NCBI RefSeq assembly: GCF_014647135.1
Contig: NZ_BMOP01000018.1
Span: forward strand, 1 to 56,570
Source of the DNA: Shewanella xiamenensis
GTDB lineage: Bacteria; Pseudomonadota; Gammaproteobacteria; Enterobacterales; Shewanellaceae
DNA length: 56,570 nt
Reading direction: 5' to 3'
The translations under genes were made by a program, and so were the position numbers. This document shows positions 17,898 through 26,794 of this stretch, in pieces. The notes under the pieces were generated by a model. That model was given only the letters and a program-made list of their open reading frames with translations, was not told the DNA's origin and did not search any database. Each line of letters opens with the position of its first letter. Position 1 is the first letter of the stretch.

Positions 17898-20291
17898 TTA
17901 GTAAGTGTACTTGGCCTCGAGGAAGTAGTATCCCCCATTAAATCCAAACGGTGTATTGGTTAACGGATAGACGAAAATACCATTGAAGTTATTGTCATCT
18001 GGGCGTTTTTCAGGATACACATCAAACAAGTTTTGCACGCCAGCGGTGAAGCTTAAAGCATCGGTTGCGGCGTAGCGCACGGATAAATCCATCACCCATT
18101 GGTCGCTGTAATTCACATCACCCGTTGAGTAACCCACAGTGTAATCGCCGAAATAGCTGAGGCGAATATTAGTCTTAAAGTTACCTAATTCATGGGTCAG
18201 ACCTAGGTTACCCGTATTGTGCGGCGTGGCCGAGGTCATGCGGGTTTGTTCGATATTATCGAAGAGTTTAGGGCCGAGTCCGTCCAAAATTTCAGGGAAA
18301 TGAATATCTTGGATTTCAGTTTTGTTATAGGCGTACGCCAAGTTAGCGCGTAAATCGCCCCAGTTGCCGAGATCAAAATCTTGGCTCACCACTAGATCGA
18401 CGCCGCGAGTTCGGGTATCGACGGCGTTAATAAAGAAGCGCGCCGATTCCGCATTGGTATTGGCCAGCGCCGCTGCAACTGCGGGCGAGTCGTTTGGCGT
18501 CACTGAGCTTGAGAGGATAATCCTGTCATCGATTGAAATCTGATAGGCATCCAAGGTCAGGGCTAGACCCGTATCATTGGTGTAGACCAAGCCTAAACTG
18601 AAGGATTGCGACAGCTCTGGGTCGAGCTCGTTAATGCCTAGCGCCTTAGTCACAGGTGATAAGGTGTTGAAAGTGCCTGATTCTGTTGGCACTAACTGGC
18701 CCGTAGTCGGATCAGGATTAAACAGGGTCGAGATATTGCTGAAGTACAGTTGTTGTACGCTCGGCGCTCTAAAGCCTGTGTTCACTGTGCCGCGCAGGGC
18801 TAAATGGTTGGTGAAGTCGTAACGGCCTGCGAGCTTCCAACTGGTGTTGCCACCAAAGTCAGAATAGTTTTCGTAACGAAGCGCCGCCGCCCAATAAAAC
18901 TCTGTGGTTAATTGGTTTTCAAGTTCGACATAAACACCGGTATTGTCGCGAGTCTCATCGACTTCTGATTCAGGCGTAAAGCCAGTGAAGCCTTGGCTGC
19001 CCGCGGCACGGTTATCATAACCGCCATTGATATAAGAACCCGGTTCGCCCGCCTCAATCTGATAACCGTTTTGGCGCCAAGAGACACCCGTTGCCACTAA
19101 GATCTCTGAGTCATTGGCAAAGTTATAGTAGCGCGAGATATCGATGTTCAGGTTTGCTTCGCTGGTGGACAGGGTGCCCGCATCGAATTCCGTCGGGCTA
19201 TCTGGGCCGAGTGATGCGTTTAGGGTGTTTACAATGTTGTATTCGAACGAGTTTCCGCCATAGCCCGCTGAAGTATCGATATTCCACTCGCCGAGATTGA
19301 ACTCATAGCCCAGCACGAATGATGAGTCGATGATCTTAGGATTGATCTGCGGTAAAAAGCCGTCGGGATAAAGCTCGGTCAAGTTACGGGCATCGAGCGC
19401 GCGGCGATAAAATGCGCCAGATTTGGTTTCACGTTGGCTAATGCCACCAAAGGCATAGAGTTTACTGTCGTTTGAGAAAGGCTGGGCCGCGTTGATAAAT
19501 AAGCCTAAGTTATCGTATTCGGCGTCGCCCACTTGGTGGCTCTTACGGTTGAAAGTCGCTTCGCGTGGATCAGCAGAACCATCTGGCAGCTTAGGATATT
19601 GTTGGCGTGGATCTAAGCCTGCGCGGTTGGTGCTGTCTTTATGGTGAGCTTCAACGCCAATATTCACAAAACCGTCGTTGTTTAAACTGATCCCGTGGTT
19701 CACACCTACGCGCCATTGTTCACCGTCACCCAGATAGGTTTGGCCCGCTTGAGCCGAGACGCTACCGCCTTGGTCGTTGTCTTTTAAGACTACGTTGATA
19801 ACACCAGCAATCGCATCTGAGCCGTATTGTGCCGAGGCGCCATCACGCAGGATTTCAATGCGTTTAATGGATGTCATCGGGATTGCGTTCAAATCGACGT
19901 TAGATGAGCCCTTGCCGACAGTGCCGCTTAAATGCACCAGCGCCGAACCATGGCGGCGTTTACCGTTTACCAGTACTAGCGTGTGGTCTGGCGACAGGCC
20001 GCGTAAGCTGGCAGGACGAACCGCATCTGAGCCATCGGTCACCGATGAGAAGGGGAAACTGTAACTTGGCGCGGCAAATTGCAGCGCCTTAGCGGTTTCG
20101 GTCATACCTGTGGATTCGAGTTGCTCCGCGGTAATGATATCGACGGGGGCAACGCTGTCGGTTGCGGTGCGCAGAGCGATCCGCGAGCCGACGACTTCAA
20201 TTTTCTCAACGTTGCTGGCCTGTTCTTCTGCGTGTACGACAGGAAAAACCAAAGTTGAAGATACTGCTAATGCGATAACGGCTGGACGCAT
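17898..20291 (-). CDS. TonB-dependent outer-membrane receptor
   Basis: A 797-residue outer-membrane importer. The start is set at the ATG at 20291, preceded by GAGAGG, giving the signal peptide MRPAVIALAVSSTLVFPVVHA. The open frame continues to a TTG at 20303. The plug domain (about 35-165) contains VEVVGSRI, VRPASLRGLSPDHTLVLVNG and RIEILRDGASAQYGSDAIAG. The rest is a beta-barrel ending in YFLEAKYTY with the C-terminal aromatic residue. Barrel loops such as NDSPAVAAALANT and the RGVDLV strand resemble receptors annotated for iron or other substrates, but the ligand cannot be read from the sequence. It is monocistronic with its own terminator. Confidence 0.93.
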   Translation of the reverse strand: MRPAVIALAVSSTLVFPVVHAEEQASNVEKIEVVGSRIALRTATDSVAPVDIITAEQLESTGMTETAKALQFAAPSYSFPFSSVTDGSDAVRPASLRGLSPDHTLVLVNGKRRHGSALVHLSGTVGKGSSNVDLNAIPMTSIKRIEILRDGASAQYGSDAIAGVINVVLKDNDQGGSVSAQAGQTYLGDGEQWRVGVNHGISLNNDGFVNIGVEAHHKDSTNRAGLDPRQQYPKLPDGSADPREATFNRKSHQVGDAEYDNLGLFINAAQPFSNDSKLYAFGGISQRETKSGAFYRRALDARNLTELYPDGFLPQINPKIIDSSFVLGYEFNLGEWNIDTSAGYGGNSFEYNIVNTLNASLGPDSPTEFDAGTLSTSEANLNIDISRYYNFANDSEILVATGVSWRQNGYQIEAGEPGSYINGGYDNRAAGSQGFTGFTPESEVDETRDNTGVYVELENQLTTEFYWAAALRYENYSDFGGNTSWKLAGRYDFTNHLALRGTVNTGFRAPSVQQLYFSNISTLFNPDPTTGQLVPTESGTFNTLSPVTKALGINELDPELSQSFSLGLVYTNDTGLALTLDAYQISIDDRIILSSSVTPNDSPAVAAALANTNAESARFFINAVDTRTRGVDLVVSQDFDLGNWGDLRANLAYAYNKTEIQDIHFPEILDGLGPKLFDNIEQTRMTSATPHNTGNLGLTHELGNFKTNIRLSYFGDYTVGYSTGDVNYSDQWVMDLSVRYAATDALSFTAGVQNLFDVYPEKRPDDNNFNGIFVYPLTNTPFGFNGGYYFLEAKYTY

Positions 20292-20378
20292 AAAACCTCT
20301 CAATGTGGATTAACCTTAAGCTGGAACGAAAACATTGAACCAACGAAAGTAACAATTCGATAGGGCGAAGGTTATCAC

Positions 20379-20394
20379 TGTAACAATTGTTACA
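20379..20394. promoter_or_regulatory. perfect 16-bp palindrome upstream of the TonB-dependent receptor
   Basis: TGTAACAATTGTTACA is a perfect palindrome 88 bp upstream of the receptor start, and a further half-site GTAACAATT lies at about 20349-20357. It looks like an operator for a dimeric repressor or activator. The TGTAA...TTACA ends resemble HexR- or TyrR-type sites, but neither consensus fits fully. The rest of 20292-20597, between the receptor and the patatin gene, has no ORF. Confidence 0.5.
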
Positions 20395-20597
20395 TCTAGA
20401 CAGAAAAGAACTAACTCAGAGCTTACTGTTCTAGATAATCATTTAAAGCTAGTCGAATATGTCGCCACAGCTCATGTGATTGGCTAAGTGAATAAAATCA
20501 TCTAGATCCATTAGGTTTGCTGAAGGTTTATCGCGCTTGGCGGCTGTGTTTTAATGGCCGTAAACCTCAGGTTTGAGGCACTTTAAGGAGTTAAGTT

Positions 20598-21653
20598 TTG
20601 CCCGCATTACGCTTTCTTGCAGGTCCTACGGCCTTTAACATTATCAGGGAGCAAGGTCTGCATCCCGATGCTTTTACACAACTATTGGCGGCATCCGGTG
20701 GACCCAAATGGTTAGGGATTGCGGGTCTTGATAAGTATCTTTTTGCTGAATTTTTTAAAGATAGGCAAACGCCGCTATACACCTTAGGGGCATCCTCTGG
20801 CGCCTGGCGTTTAGCCTGTCTAGCGCAGCAGGATCCACTACAAGCCTACGCACGTTTAGAGGATTACTACATTGGCCAACGGTATGAAACGATACCGACA
20901 CCGCATGAGGTGAGCGAGCAGGTAAAGGATATAGTCCAAGGTATTCTCGGCGAGACGGGTGGGTGCGAGATAGTCAATCATCCCTTTATTCACAGTCACT
21001 TAATTGCCTGCCGCGCTAAACACATCAATCGTCTTAGCCATAAATTGCCATTAGCCGCTGGGCTGGCGATGGCGGCTGCGACCAACCTCATTAGCCGCAA
21101 AACCTTGGGCTGGCATTTCGAGCGGGTGGTGTTTAGCCAGCAAGTGGCAGCATCACCTTTTAAGCAACTTGACGATTTACCCAGCCAGCAGGCGAGGCTC
21201 ACCGAGGCCAATATGGATGCTGTGATGTTGGCAACGGGATCTATTCCATTAGTGCTTGCGTCAGTCTCACGGATTGATGGCGCGCCCGCGGGGCAATACT
21301 ATGATGGCGGCATCACCGACTATCACTTCGATTTGCCCTTATCCCATACTACGGGATTGACCCTGTACCCGCATTTTTATCCCCATATGAGCCCTGGATG
21401 GTTCGATAAATTGTTAACCTGGCGCCGTGCTCAAGGTAATTATCATAATGCCTTAATACTTGCGCCTTCGGCGGAGTTTGTGGCGTCACTGCCTTTTGGT
21501 AAGGTGCCCGACCGTGAAGACTTTAAACAACTGGATACGGCGCAGCGGATGCAGTATTGGCGCAGTGCCGTTGCCTTAAGCGAGCGCCTTGCTGACGAAT
21601 TTGCCGAAGTGTATGCAAAGGGCAATGTCGCAGCACACTTAACGCCGCTGTAG
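20598..21653 (+). CDS. patatin-like phospholipase family protein
   Basis: A 351-residue protein with the patatin layout: a glycine-rich oxyanion segment (AASGGPKWLG, residues about 33-42), the nucleophile elbow GASSGAW (GxSxG) and the Asp of the dyad in DGGITDYHF. Patatins hydrolyse acyl lipids. The start codon is TTG at 20598: AAGGAG ends 7 nt before it and no in-frame ATG gives the full N-terminal domain. It probably stands alone, ahead of the LON-domain gene (141 bp gap). Confidence 0.82.
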   Translation: MPALRFLAGPTAFNIIREQGLHPDAFTQLLAASGGPKWLGIAGLDKYLFAEFFKDRQTPLYTLGASSGAWRLACLAQQDPLQAYARLEDYYIGQRYETIPTPHEVSEQVKDIVQGILGETGGCEIVNHPFIHSHLIACRAKHINRLSHKLPLAAGLAMAAATNLISRKTLGWHFERVVFSQQVAASPFKQLDDLPSQQARLTEANMDAVMLATGSIPLVLASVSRIDGAPAGQYYDGGITDYHFDLPLSHTTGLTLYPHFYPHMSPGWFDKLLTWRRAQGNYHNALILAPSAEFVASLPFGKVPDREDFKQLDTAQRMQYWRSAVALSERLADEFAEVYAKGNVAAHLTPL

Positions 21654-21794
21654 GGTGAGAGGGGTAAACTCGGCCTAAATGCTTTTTACCGTCAGCGACT
21701 TTAGGAAGGAAATTATTTCTCCTGCTACACTCTAAATTAATAAGGTGTGGCTGATTTTTGAGCACATTCTTGTATCAGTGGGCAGGAGGTTGCT

Positions 21795-22370
21795 ATGCAA
21801 ACACGAGAAATGGCGTTAATTATGCGCGATGCCTTGTTGCTGCCACAGGGAAGGATTGAGGTCCGCGTGGTCGAGCCGGGCCAATTGCGCATGGTCGCAG
21901 ATGTGTTAAAAGGCAAATACGATTTAGCGTTTGCGGCGAGTAAGCCCAGCGGCAATCCGCCCTGTTATCCGACTGCGACACAGTGCGAGATTATCGATTT
22001 TAATCAGTTAGAAGATGATACCCTCAGCATAGTGTTAGAGGGGCGCCAAAGGGTTAGTATTCTCTCCGCGGCGCAAGCAAAAGATAAGCAGTGGATGTCC
22101 CGCACTTTGCCTTGCCAAAATTGGCAAGAAGAGCCGATAAAAGGGGAGTTCGAACTGATCAGTGCTGCCCTTGAACAATTCTATGAGGTGAACCCTGACT
22201 TACTGGAGTTGTATTCCCAAGTGCATTTAGAGGATGCGGCTTGGGTGAGCCAACGTTGGTTAGAAGTGCTGCCCATGTATAACCGCGATAAGCTGGTGCT
22301 GGTGAATCAACCCGATTGCCACAAAACCATGGATTTTGTATTACAACTTATCAAGTCCCATGTGGACTGA
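21795..22370 (+). CDS. LON substrate-binding domain protein
   Basis: A 191-residue stand-alone LON N-terminal domain protein with no ATPase or protease domain. The pattern is ALIMRDALLLPQGRIEVRVVEP (first strands), a CEIIDFNQLEDDTLSIVLEGRQRV core strand pair and an alpha-helical C-terminal half ending in LPMYNRDKLVLVNQPD. CAGGAGG precedes the ATG. Its role is unknown; such proteins may bind unfolded or tagged substrates. The pseudouridine synthase gene starts 52 bp later. Confidence 0.85.
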   Translation: MQTREMALIMRDALLLPQGRIEVRVVEPGQLRMVADVLKGKYDLAFAASKPSGNPPCYPTATQCEIIDFNQLEDDTLSIVLEGRQRVSILSAAQAKDKQWMSRTLPCQNWQEEPIKGEFELISAALEQFYEVNPDLLELYSQVHLEDAAWVSQRWLEVLPMYNRDKLVLVNQPDCHKTMDFVLQLIKSHVD

Positions 22371-22422
22371 AAAACCACACCAAGGCTAAAATAGCGGCTC
22401 ATTATCGCCGCTAGTTGTTTCT

Positions 22423-23340
22423 ATGACTCAAACCGCCCGTGCCGCCCAACCTTCTTTTGTGGTTCTCCCCCTAGAAGTGGTTGATAAACCAACCGTATTT
22501 TCTTTTTTGATCGAGCATTATGCCCATATTGGCGAAGCAGTTTGGCGTCAGCGCATCCTCGATGGCAAAGTGCATTGGCAAGACGGCAGCTTAATTGGAT
22601 TAGATACCGCCTATCGCCCGACGGCGAGGGCATATTACTACCGTGAAGTCACAGTGGAAGCGAAAGTCCCCTTCGAGTCGCCGATTTTGTTTCAAGATGA
22701 CAACCTTATCTTAGCCTACAAACCGCATTTTTTACCCGTCACCCCCAGCGGTGATTATGTGAATGAGTGCCTAGTGCACCGTTTACGCTTAAGCACTGGG
22801 ATAGACACTATCGCCCCTGCCCACAGGTTAGACCGGGAAACCGCTGGCGTAATCCTGATGACGACTCGCCCAGAGACGCGGCATATTTATCATCAGCTAT
22901 TTATCGATGATGCGATCCGTAAAGATTATCAAGCGATTGCCAAACTCACTCCTGGACTTTTGGCACAATATGCCAGTGGCGAATTAACTTTGCCAAAGCA
23001 TTGGACGGTCAAAAATCGCATGCAACGCAGCGAACCCAGTTTTACCATGAAAATAGTTGAAGGCATGGCAAATACTCACTCGGAGATAAGCTTGATTGCG
23101 ATAAAAGGCGAGTTTGGTTTATTTCATTTAAGCCCTATTACCGGTAAAACTCACCAATTGCGGGTGCATATGCAAAGTCTTGGTATGCCATTATTAAATG
23201 ATCGCTTTTATCCGACATTATTACCTAAAGGGCCGGATGATTTTACCAAGCCACTACAACTCTTAGCGCAGCGATTACGTTTTGTCGATCCAATCAGTGG
23301 ACGCACGCACGATATTCAATGTGATGGATTAACGCTTTAG
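22423..23340 (+). CDS. RluA-family pseudouridine synthase
   Basis: A 305-residue RNA modification enzyme. The catalytic motif HRLDRETAGVILM contains the essential Asp, and the family strands FQDDNLILAYKPHFLPV, DYQAIAKL and GKTHQLRVHMQSLGMPLLND are present. The N-terminal ~80 residues lack an obvious S4 domain. I cannot say whether the target is rRNA or tRNA, so no symbol is given. Confidence 0.9.
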   Translation: MTQTARAAQPSFVVLPLEVVDKPTVFSFLIEHYAHIGEAVWRQRILDGKVHWQDGSLIGLDTAYRPTARAYYYREVTVEAKVPFESPILFQDDNLILAYKPHFLPVTPSGDYVNECLVHRLRLSTGIDTIAPAHRLDRETAGVILMTTRPETRHIYHQLFIDDAIRKDYQAIAKLTPGLLAQYASGELTLPKHWTVKNRMQRSEPSFTMKIVEGMANTHSEISLIAIKGEFGLFHLSPITGKTHQLRVHMQSLGMPLLNDRFYPTLLPKGPDDFTKPLQLLAQRLRFVDPISGRTHDIQCDGLTL

Positions 23341-23487
23341 TCAGCGGAAAGCATTATTGCCACAATGAAAAAAGTGGGCTAGTGCAATATGATTGTGTGG
23401 TTTTCTCAGCGATGATAAGAATACAGACGGAATTACGCTCGCTAGCAGTAAGGAGTCTTGTATTGGTTGTTTGAGGGAAGTAATAGC

Positions 23488-23844
23488 ATGACCAAATCTG
23501 CAATCATTTCAATTTTGCTCTGTCTCGCAGTGCTTTTAGGCGCCATGTATGTTGGTAACTGGACGAAACATCCTTATGTTCATGAGTTGACAACAGAGAT
23601 CCGTAAAGCGAGTGCGGTAATCGAACCCAAAAAGCCAAGTGCAGAGATCATGCAGGAGGATGAGAGTAAAGCCGAATCGTCATCCTCACCAAAGGTCATT
23701 TGGGATCAGATGTTAGATAATACCTCGCCGCTAAAGCGTCCCGAGTCACAGCTATTTAATCAGAGCTTACCCAAGCAAGAAGATAGCGCGGTAACGCCAG
23801 CTAATTCGGCCGTGGTTGAAAAGCGTGGTGAACCGTTGCAATAA
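23488..23844 (+). CDS. short single-pass membrane protein, unknown function
   Basis: 118 residues from the ATG at 23488, which has GAGGGA 9 nt upstream; a TTG at 23458 is too close to its AAGGAG. The product has one N-terminal membrane helix or uncleaved signal (IISILLCLAVLLGAMYVGNW) and a polar Ser/Lys/Glu-rich remainder without a recognisable domain. It ends 1 bp from the convergent PhoD-like gene. I do not recognise it. Confidence 0.6.
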   Translation: MTKSAIISILLCLAVLLGAMYVGNWTKHPYVHELTTEIRKASAVIEPKKPSAEIMQEDESKAESSSSPKVIWDQMLDNTSPLKRPESQLFNQSLPKQEDSAVTPANSAVVEKRGEPLQ

Positions 23845-23845
23845 G

Positions 23846-25729
23846 CTATTCTTGCCTCGGTGGTTCGAACCGAGTTTCGCTCATATCCCCATGTAATACG
23901 GCAATTTTAGTGGGCTCACCATTATCCGCTAATACCAAAATGCCGATGCCGCTGCGGTTGACTAAACGCTTGCTCCGTTCGCCATTTGGCCGCCTGCCCC
24001 GTAATGACATTCGCTTTCGCTTAGTCAATAGATTCAATGGTGAGAAGTGGCCGTAAAGCCAACCATTGAGCTTGTCGAAAAGTGGCAGCAGTTTTTCGGG
24101 GAACTGGTTTTTAATCCCGCTACAGGTAATTTGGTAAATCTTTGGGCTGCTACGGCGAAAGCGAATGCTGATGTCATAGGCAAAGGAATAGTGCACATCC
24201 CCCGAGAGGATCACAAATTGCTCTGGGGTCTTGCGGTGCATAAAGATGCTTAGCAAAGCATTGGCTGCGCCCGGATGTGCCATCCAGTTTTCCGCATCAA
24301 CCAGCAGCGAAGCGCCCATAAAAGTGGCCATGCGTTGCACTGCCTCAATCACTTTGACCCCAAACATCGGCGCGGGCGAGACGATAATGACCTTAGATTG
24401 ACCCAGTAGCGCCTGCTGTAAATCCATTAAGGCTTCCCAATCCATCAAGCCCGAGGGTTTGGCGAGATTCGATTCACTGCGCCAACGGCGGGTGCGAGTA
24501 TCGAGTACAACCAGCTTGGGTGAGGTGTCTAAGCTGTAATGCCATTGCTCAAATGTCAGTAAGAGATCAATCAAGGCATCCTGAGTGTTAGGGTCGGGGC
24601 GATTGAAAAACGCATCTAACTTTGGGCGAACCTCGGCATTAAATTTATCCGGTGCATTACCTAATCCTTGGAATAGGGTATAGGCAATCAAGGCATTACC
24701 AATGATTCGTTTAGAAAATGCATGACCGTAGGCGGCTTGTTCCCACTTGGCGGTGAGATTCCAATCATCGGTAATATCATGGTCATCAAACATCATATAC
24801 ACGGGAATATGCGCCATAAGGCGCCTAACCTGAGTGAGTCCCGCTTTAAAGGCCAGTAAGTTTTGCCATTCTTTTTGCCACCGCAGCTTGTTGGCGGCAG
24901 AGAGACCGTCGACATCCTTGGGTAAATCAACCAACTCCCATAGTTCGGGCGACCAAGTGAGTAGGTATAGGGCGATCATTTCACTCAGGCTAACTAAATG
25001 GTTTTCTGCGATGGATGAGGTAAATATCGGATGGTTGACATACCAGCGCCAAAGCGCAGTTTTGGCGGGATATTCGGTACGTGGCAGCAGCGTTTTATGG
25101 CGTAAGTACAAGCTATCGGCTTGATAACGGATTGCCTCGCTTCCCGCAATAGTGGCGCCGTGAAAGGCTTCATGGTGCAGGCCGAGTTTTTCAATCACCT
25201 GACCAATGGCGCATAACATGGGGCCAGCCACATCATCCACATAAACTTGATCGCCACTGAGCATTAACAGGGCTGGGCGCTGCTGCGAATCCTTATCGAT
25301 AAGCTGTGCTAGCCTGGTATCGGCGGCGACTAAGGCATCCTCGCTATGGTGGTGGGGGTTGCGGCATGAGCCATGCCATACCTGTTTGAGTTCGGTGCAA
25401 AAGTAAACCTGGGGTGAGTCGGCACCGCTATAGTGCAATCCGTTGACACCATTGAAAATATCGCCAATCCCCTTAGCCGAAACGCGGTATGGAATAGCCG
25501 TTTCAGGCGTAAGCAGTGTAGGTCGCGACACACTAATCAAATACTGAAAGGCGTGCTTGCCGAGTGGTATGCAATGCACTTCTTCCTCTGTTAACCCATA
25601 ACTTTGCTCCCCTAAGGCCAGTTGTAACTCAGTCAATGGCTCGCGGCTCACAAACCAGAGGGTAAAGTGCGAGGCATCGCAGTGGCGCAGCATCGGGCCT
25701 GCGAGGATAAGGGGAAGTGCTTGAGTCAA
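23846..25729 (-). CDS. PhoD-like metallophosphatase
   Basis: A 627-residue protein with the metal-binding blocks of the PhoD/alkaline phosphatase D group: LSGDQVYVDD (GDxxY), MMFDDHDITDDWN and ILSGDVHYSFAYD. The N-terminal ~110 residues form a beta-rich domain. Unlike classical PhoD it has no Tat or Sec signal, so it is probably cytosolic. The substrate is unknown (phosphodiester or phospholipid head group are family options). No Pho-box-like sequence lies in the 144 bp between it and the divergent reductase gene. Confidence 0.82.
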   Translation of the reverse strand: MTQALPLILAGPMLRHCDASHFTLWFVSREPLTELQLALGEQSYGLTEEEVHCIPLGKHAFQYLISVSRPTLLTPETAIPYRVSAKGIGDIFNGVNGLHYSGADSPQVYFCTELKQVWHGSCRNPHHHSEDALVAADTRLAQLIDKDSQQRPALLMLSGDQVYVDDVAGPMLCAIGQVIEKLGLHHEAFHGATIAGSEAIRYQADSLYLRHKTLLPRTEYPAKTALWRWYVNHPIFTSSIAENHLVSLSEMIALYLLTWSPELWELVDLPKDVDGLSAANKLRWQKEWQNLLAFKAGLTQVRRLMAHIPVYMMFDDHDITDDWNLTAKWEQAAYGHAFSKRIIGNALIAYTLFQGLGNAPDKFNAEVRPKLDAFFNRPDPNTQDALIDLLLTFEQWHYSLDTSPKLVVLDTRTRRWRSESNLAKPSGLMDWEALMDLQQALLGQSKVIIVSPAPMFGVKVIEAVQRMATFMGASLLVDAENWMAHPGAANALLSIFMHRKTPEQFVILSGDVHYSFAYDISIRFRRSSPKIYQITCSGIKNQFPEKLLPLFDKLNGWLYGHFSPLNLLTKRKRMSLRGRRPNGERSKRLVNRSGIGILVLADNGEPTKIAVLHGDMSETRFEPPRQE

Positions 25730-25873
25730 ATTCAGCCTTTTGTTGTTAATCAGGTCGAGTGGGATAAACCCAAATCAGCTTAAGTACGGGCAAATAAGAG
25801 TAAACAAGTGCGTTGAATATGAAAAGCTTTTAGAATTATCCGCCAAATGGGTGGCTAAGGAGTTTGGGACAAT

Positions 25874-26794
25874 ATGGCAAATATTATGGTGACGGGCGCA
25901 ACCGGATTACTCGGCAGGGCGGTCGTTAAACAGTTAACTGCCGCAGGGCATCGGGTGATTGCCACCGGCTTTAGCCGCGCCGAAGCGAATATCCATAAAC
26001 TCGATTTAACCCAAACTGTTGCAGTAGAAGCCTTTATTGCCCACGAACGGCCAGAGGTTATCGTGCACTGCGCCGCTGAGCGTCGCCCCGATGTGTCCGA
26101 GCACTCGCCTGAGCAGGCTTTGGCGCTGAATTTGAGCGCTAGCCAAACCCTTGCTAAGGCCGCTAAACAGCATGGAGCTTGGCTGCTGTATATCTCAACC
26201 GACTATGTGTTTGATGGCACAACGCCGCCCTATGCCGAAGATGCCGCACCCAATCCGGTTAACTTTTATGGTGAGTCTAAATTACAGGGTGAAACCTGTG
26301 TGCTGAATACCGACAGCGGTTTTGCGGTGTTACGTTTACCGATCCTCTACGGCGAAGTGACTCAACTGAGCGAATCTGCGGTATTAGTGTTAATCAATCA
26401 ATTGTTAGATAGCAGGCCACAGCGGGTAGATGCTTGGGCCATTCGCTCGCCGACCTCGACGGCGGATATTGCTGGCGCCATCGCTAAGTTGATCAAGCGG
26501 CAGTTACATGCTGCCGATGTGTCAGGGATTTATCATTTTAGTGCGCCGCAAACCATGACTAAGTACCAAATGCTACTGAGCTTAGGTGAGTTATTGGCGA
26601 TTGACACCGCGCATTTAATCCCTGAACTCACACCGATGGATAGCGCTAAAAGGCCGCAGAACTGCACCTTAAGTTGCGGGCGTTTAGCGGCGCTGGGCAT
26701 TTATTCTGAGTTGGAATTTAGCGCAGGGCTTAATCAGGCGCTCGCTCAATCCAGTGCAGCACTTGCAGCTGTTGGCCTTAAGCTTAAGGAATAA
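25874..26794 (+). CDS. RmlD-like NAD(P)-dependent reductase (extended SDR)
   Basis: A 306-residue extended short-chain dehydrogenase. The Rossmann motif GATGLLGRAVV is at the N-terminus, the Ser of the active site is in YISTDYVFDG and the YxxxK pair in FYGESKLQGE. It resembles dTDP-4-dehydrorhamnose reductase and the MAT2B-like branch of that family. No other rhamnose genes are nearby, so RmlD activity is not implied. It shares one base with the next gene (TAATG), tying it to the two-component pair. AAGGAG lies 10 nt before the ATG. Confidence 0.85.
   Translation: MANIMVTGATGLLGRAVVKQLTAAGHRVIATGFSRAEANIHKLDLTQTVAVEAFIAHERPEVIVHCAAERRPDVSEHSPEQALALNLSASQTLAKAAKQHGAWLLYISTDYVFDGTTPPYAEDAAPNPVNFYGESKLQGETCVLNTDSGFAVLRLPILYGEVTQLSESAVLVLINQLLDSRPQRVDAWAIRSPTSTADIAGAIAKLIKRQLHAADVSGIYHFSAPQTMTKYQMLLSLGELLAIDTAHLIPELTPMDSAKRPQNCTLSCGRLAALGIYSELEFSAGLNQALAQSSAALAAVGLKLKE

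Noticed and set aside
20434..20443. Fur box (GATAATCATT) between the receptor and the patatin gene
   Set aside because: Only 10 bases fit and the second half of the palindrome is missing; too weak to call iron control.
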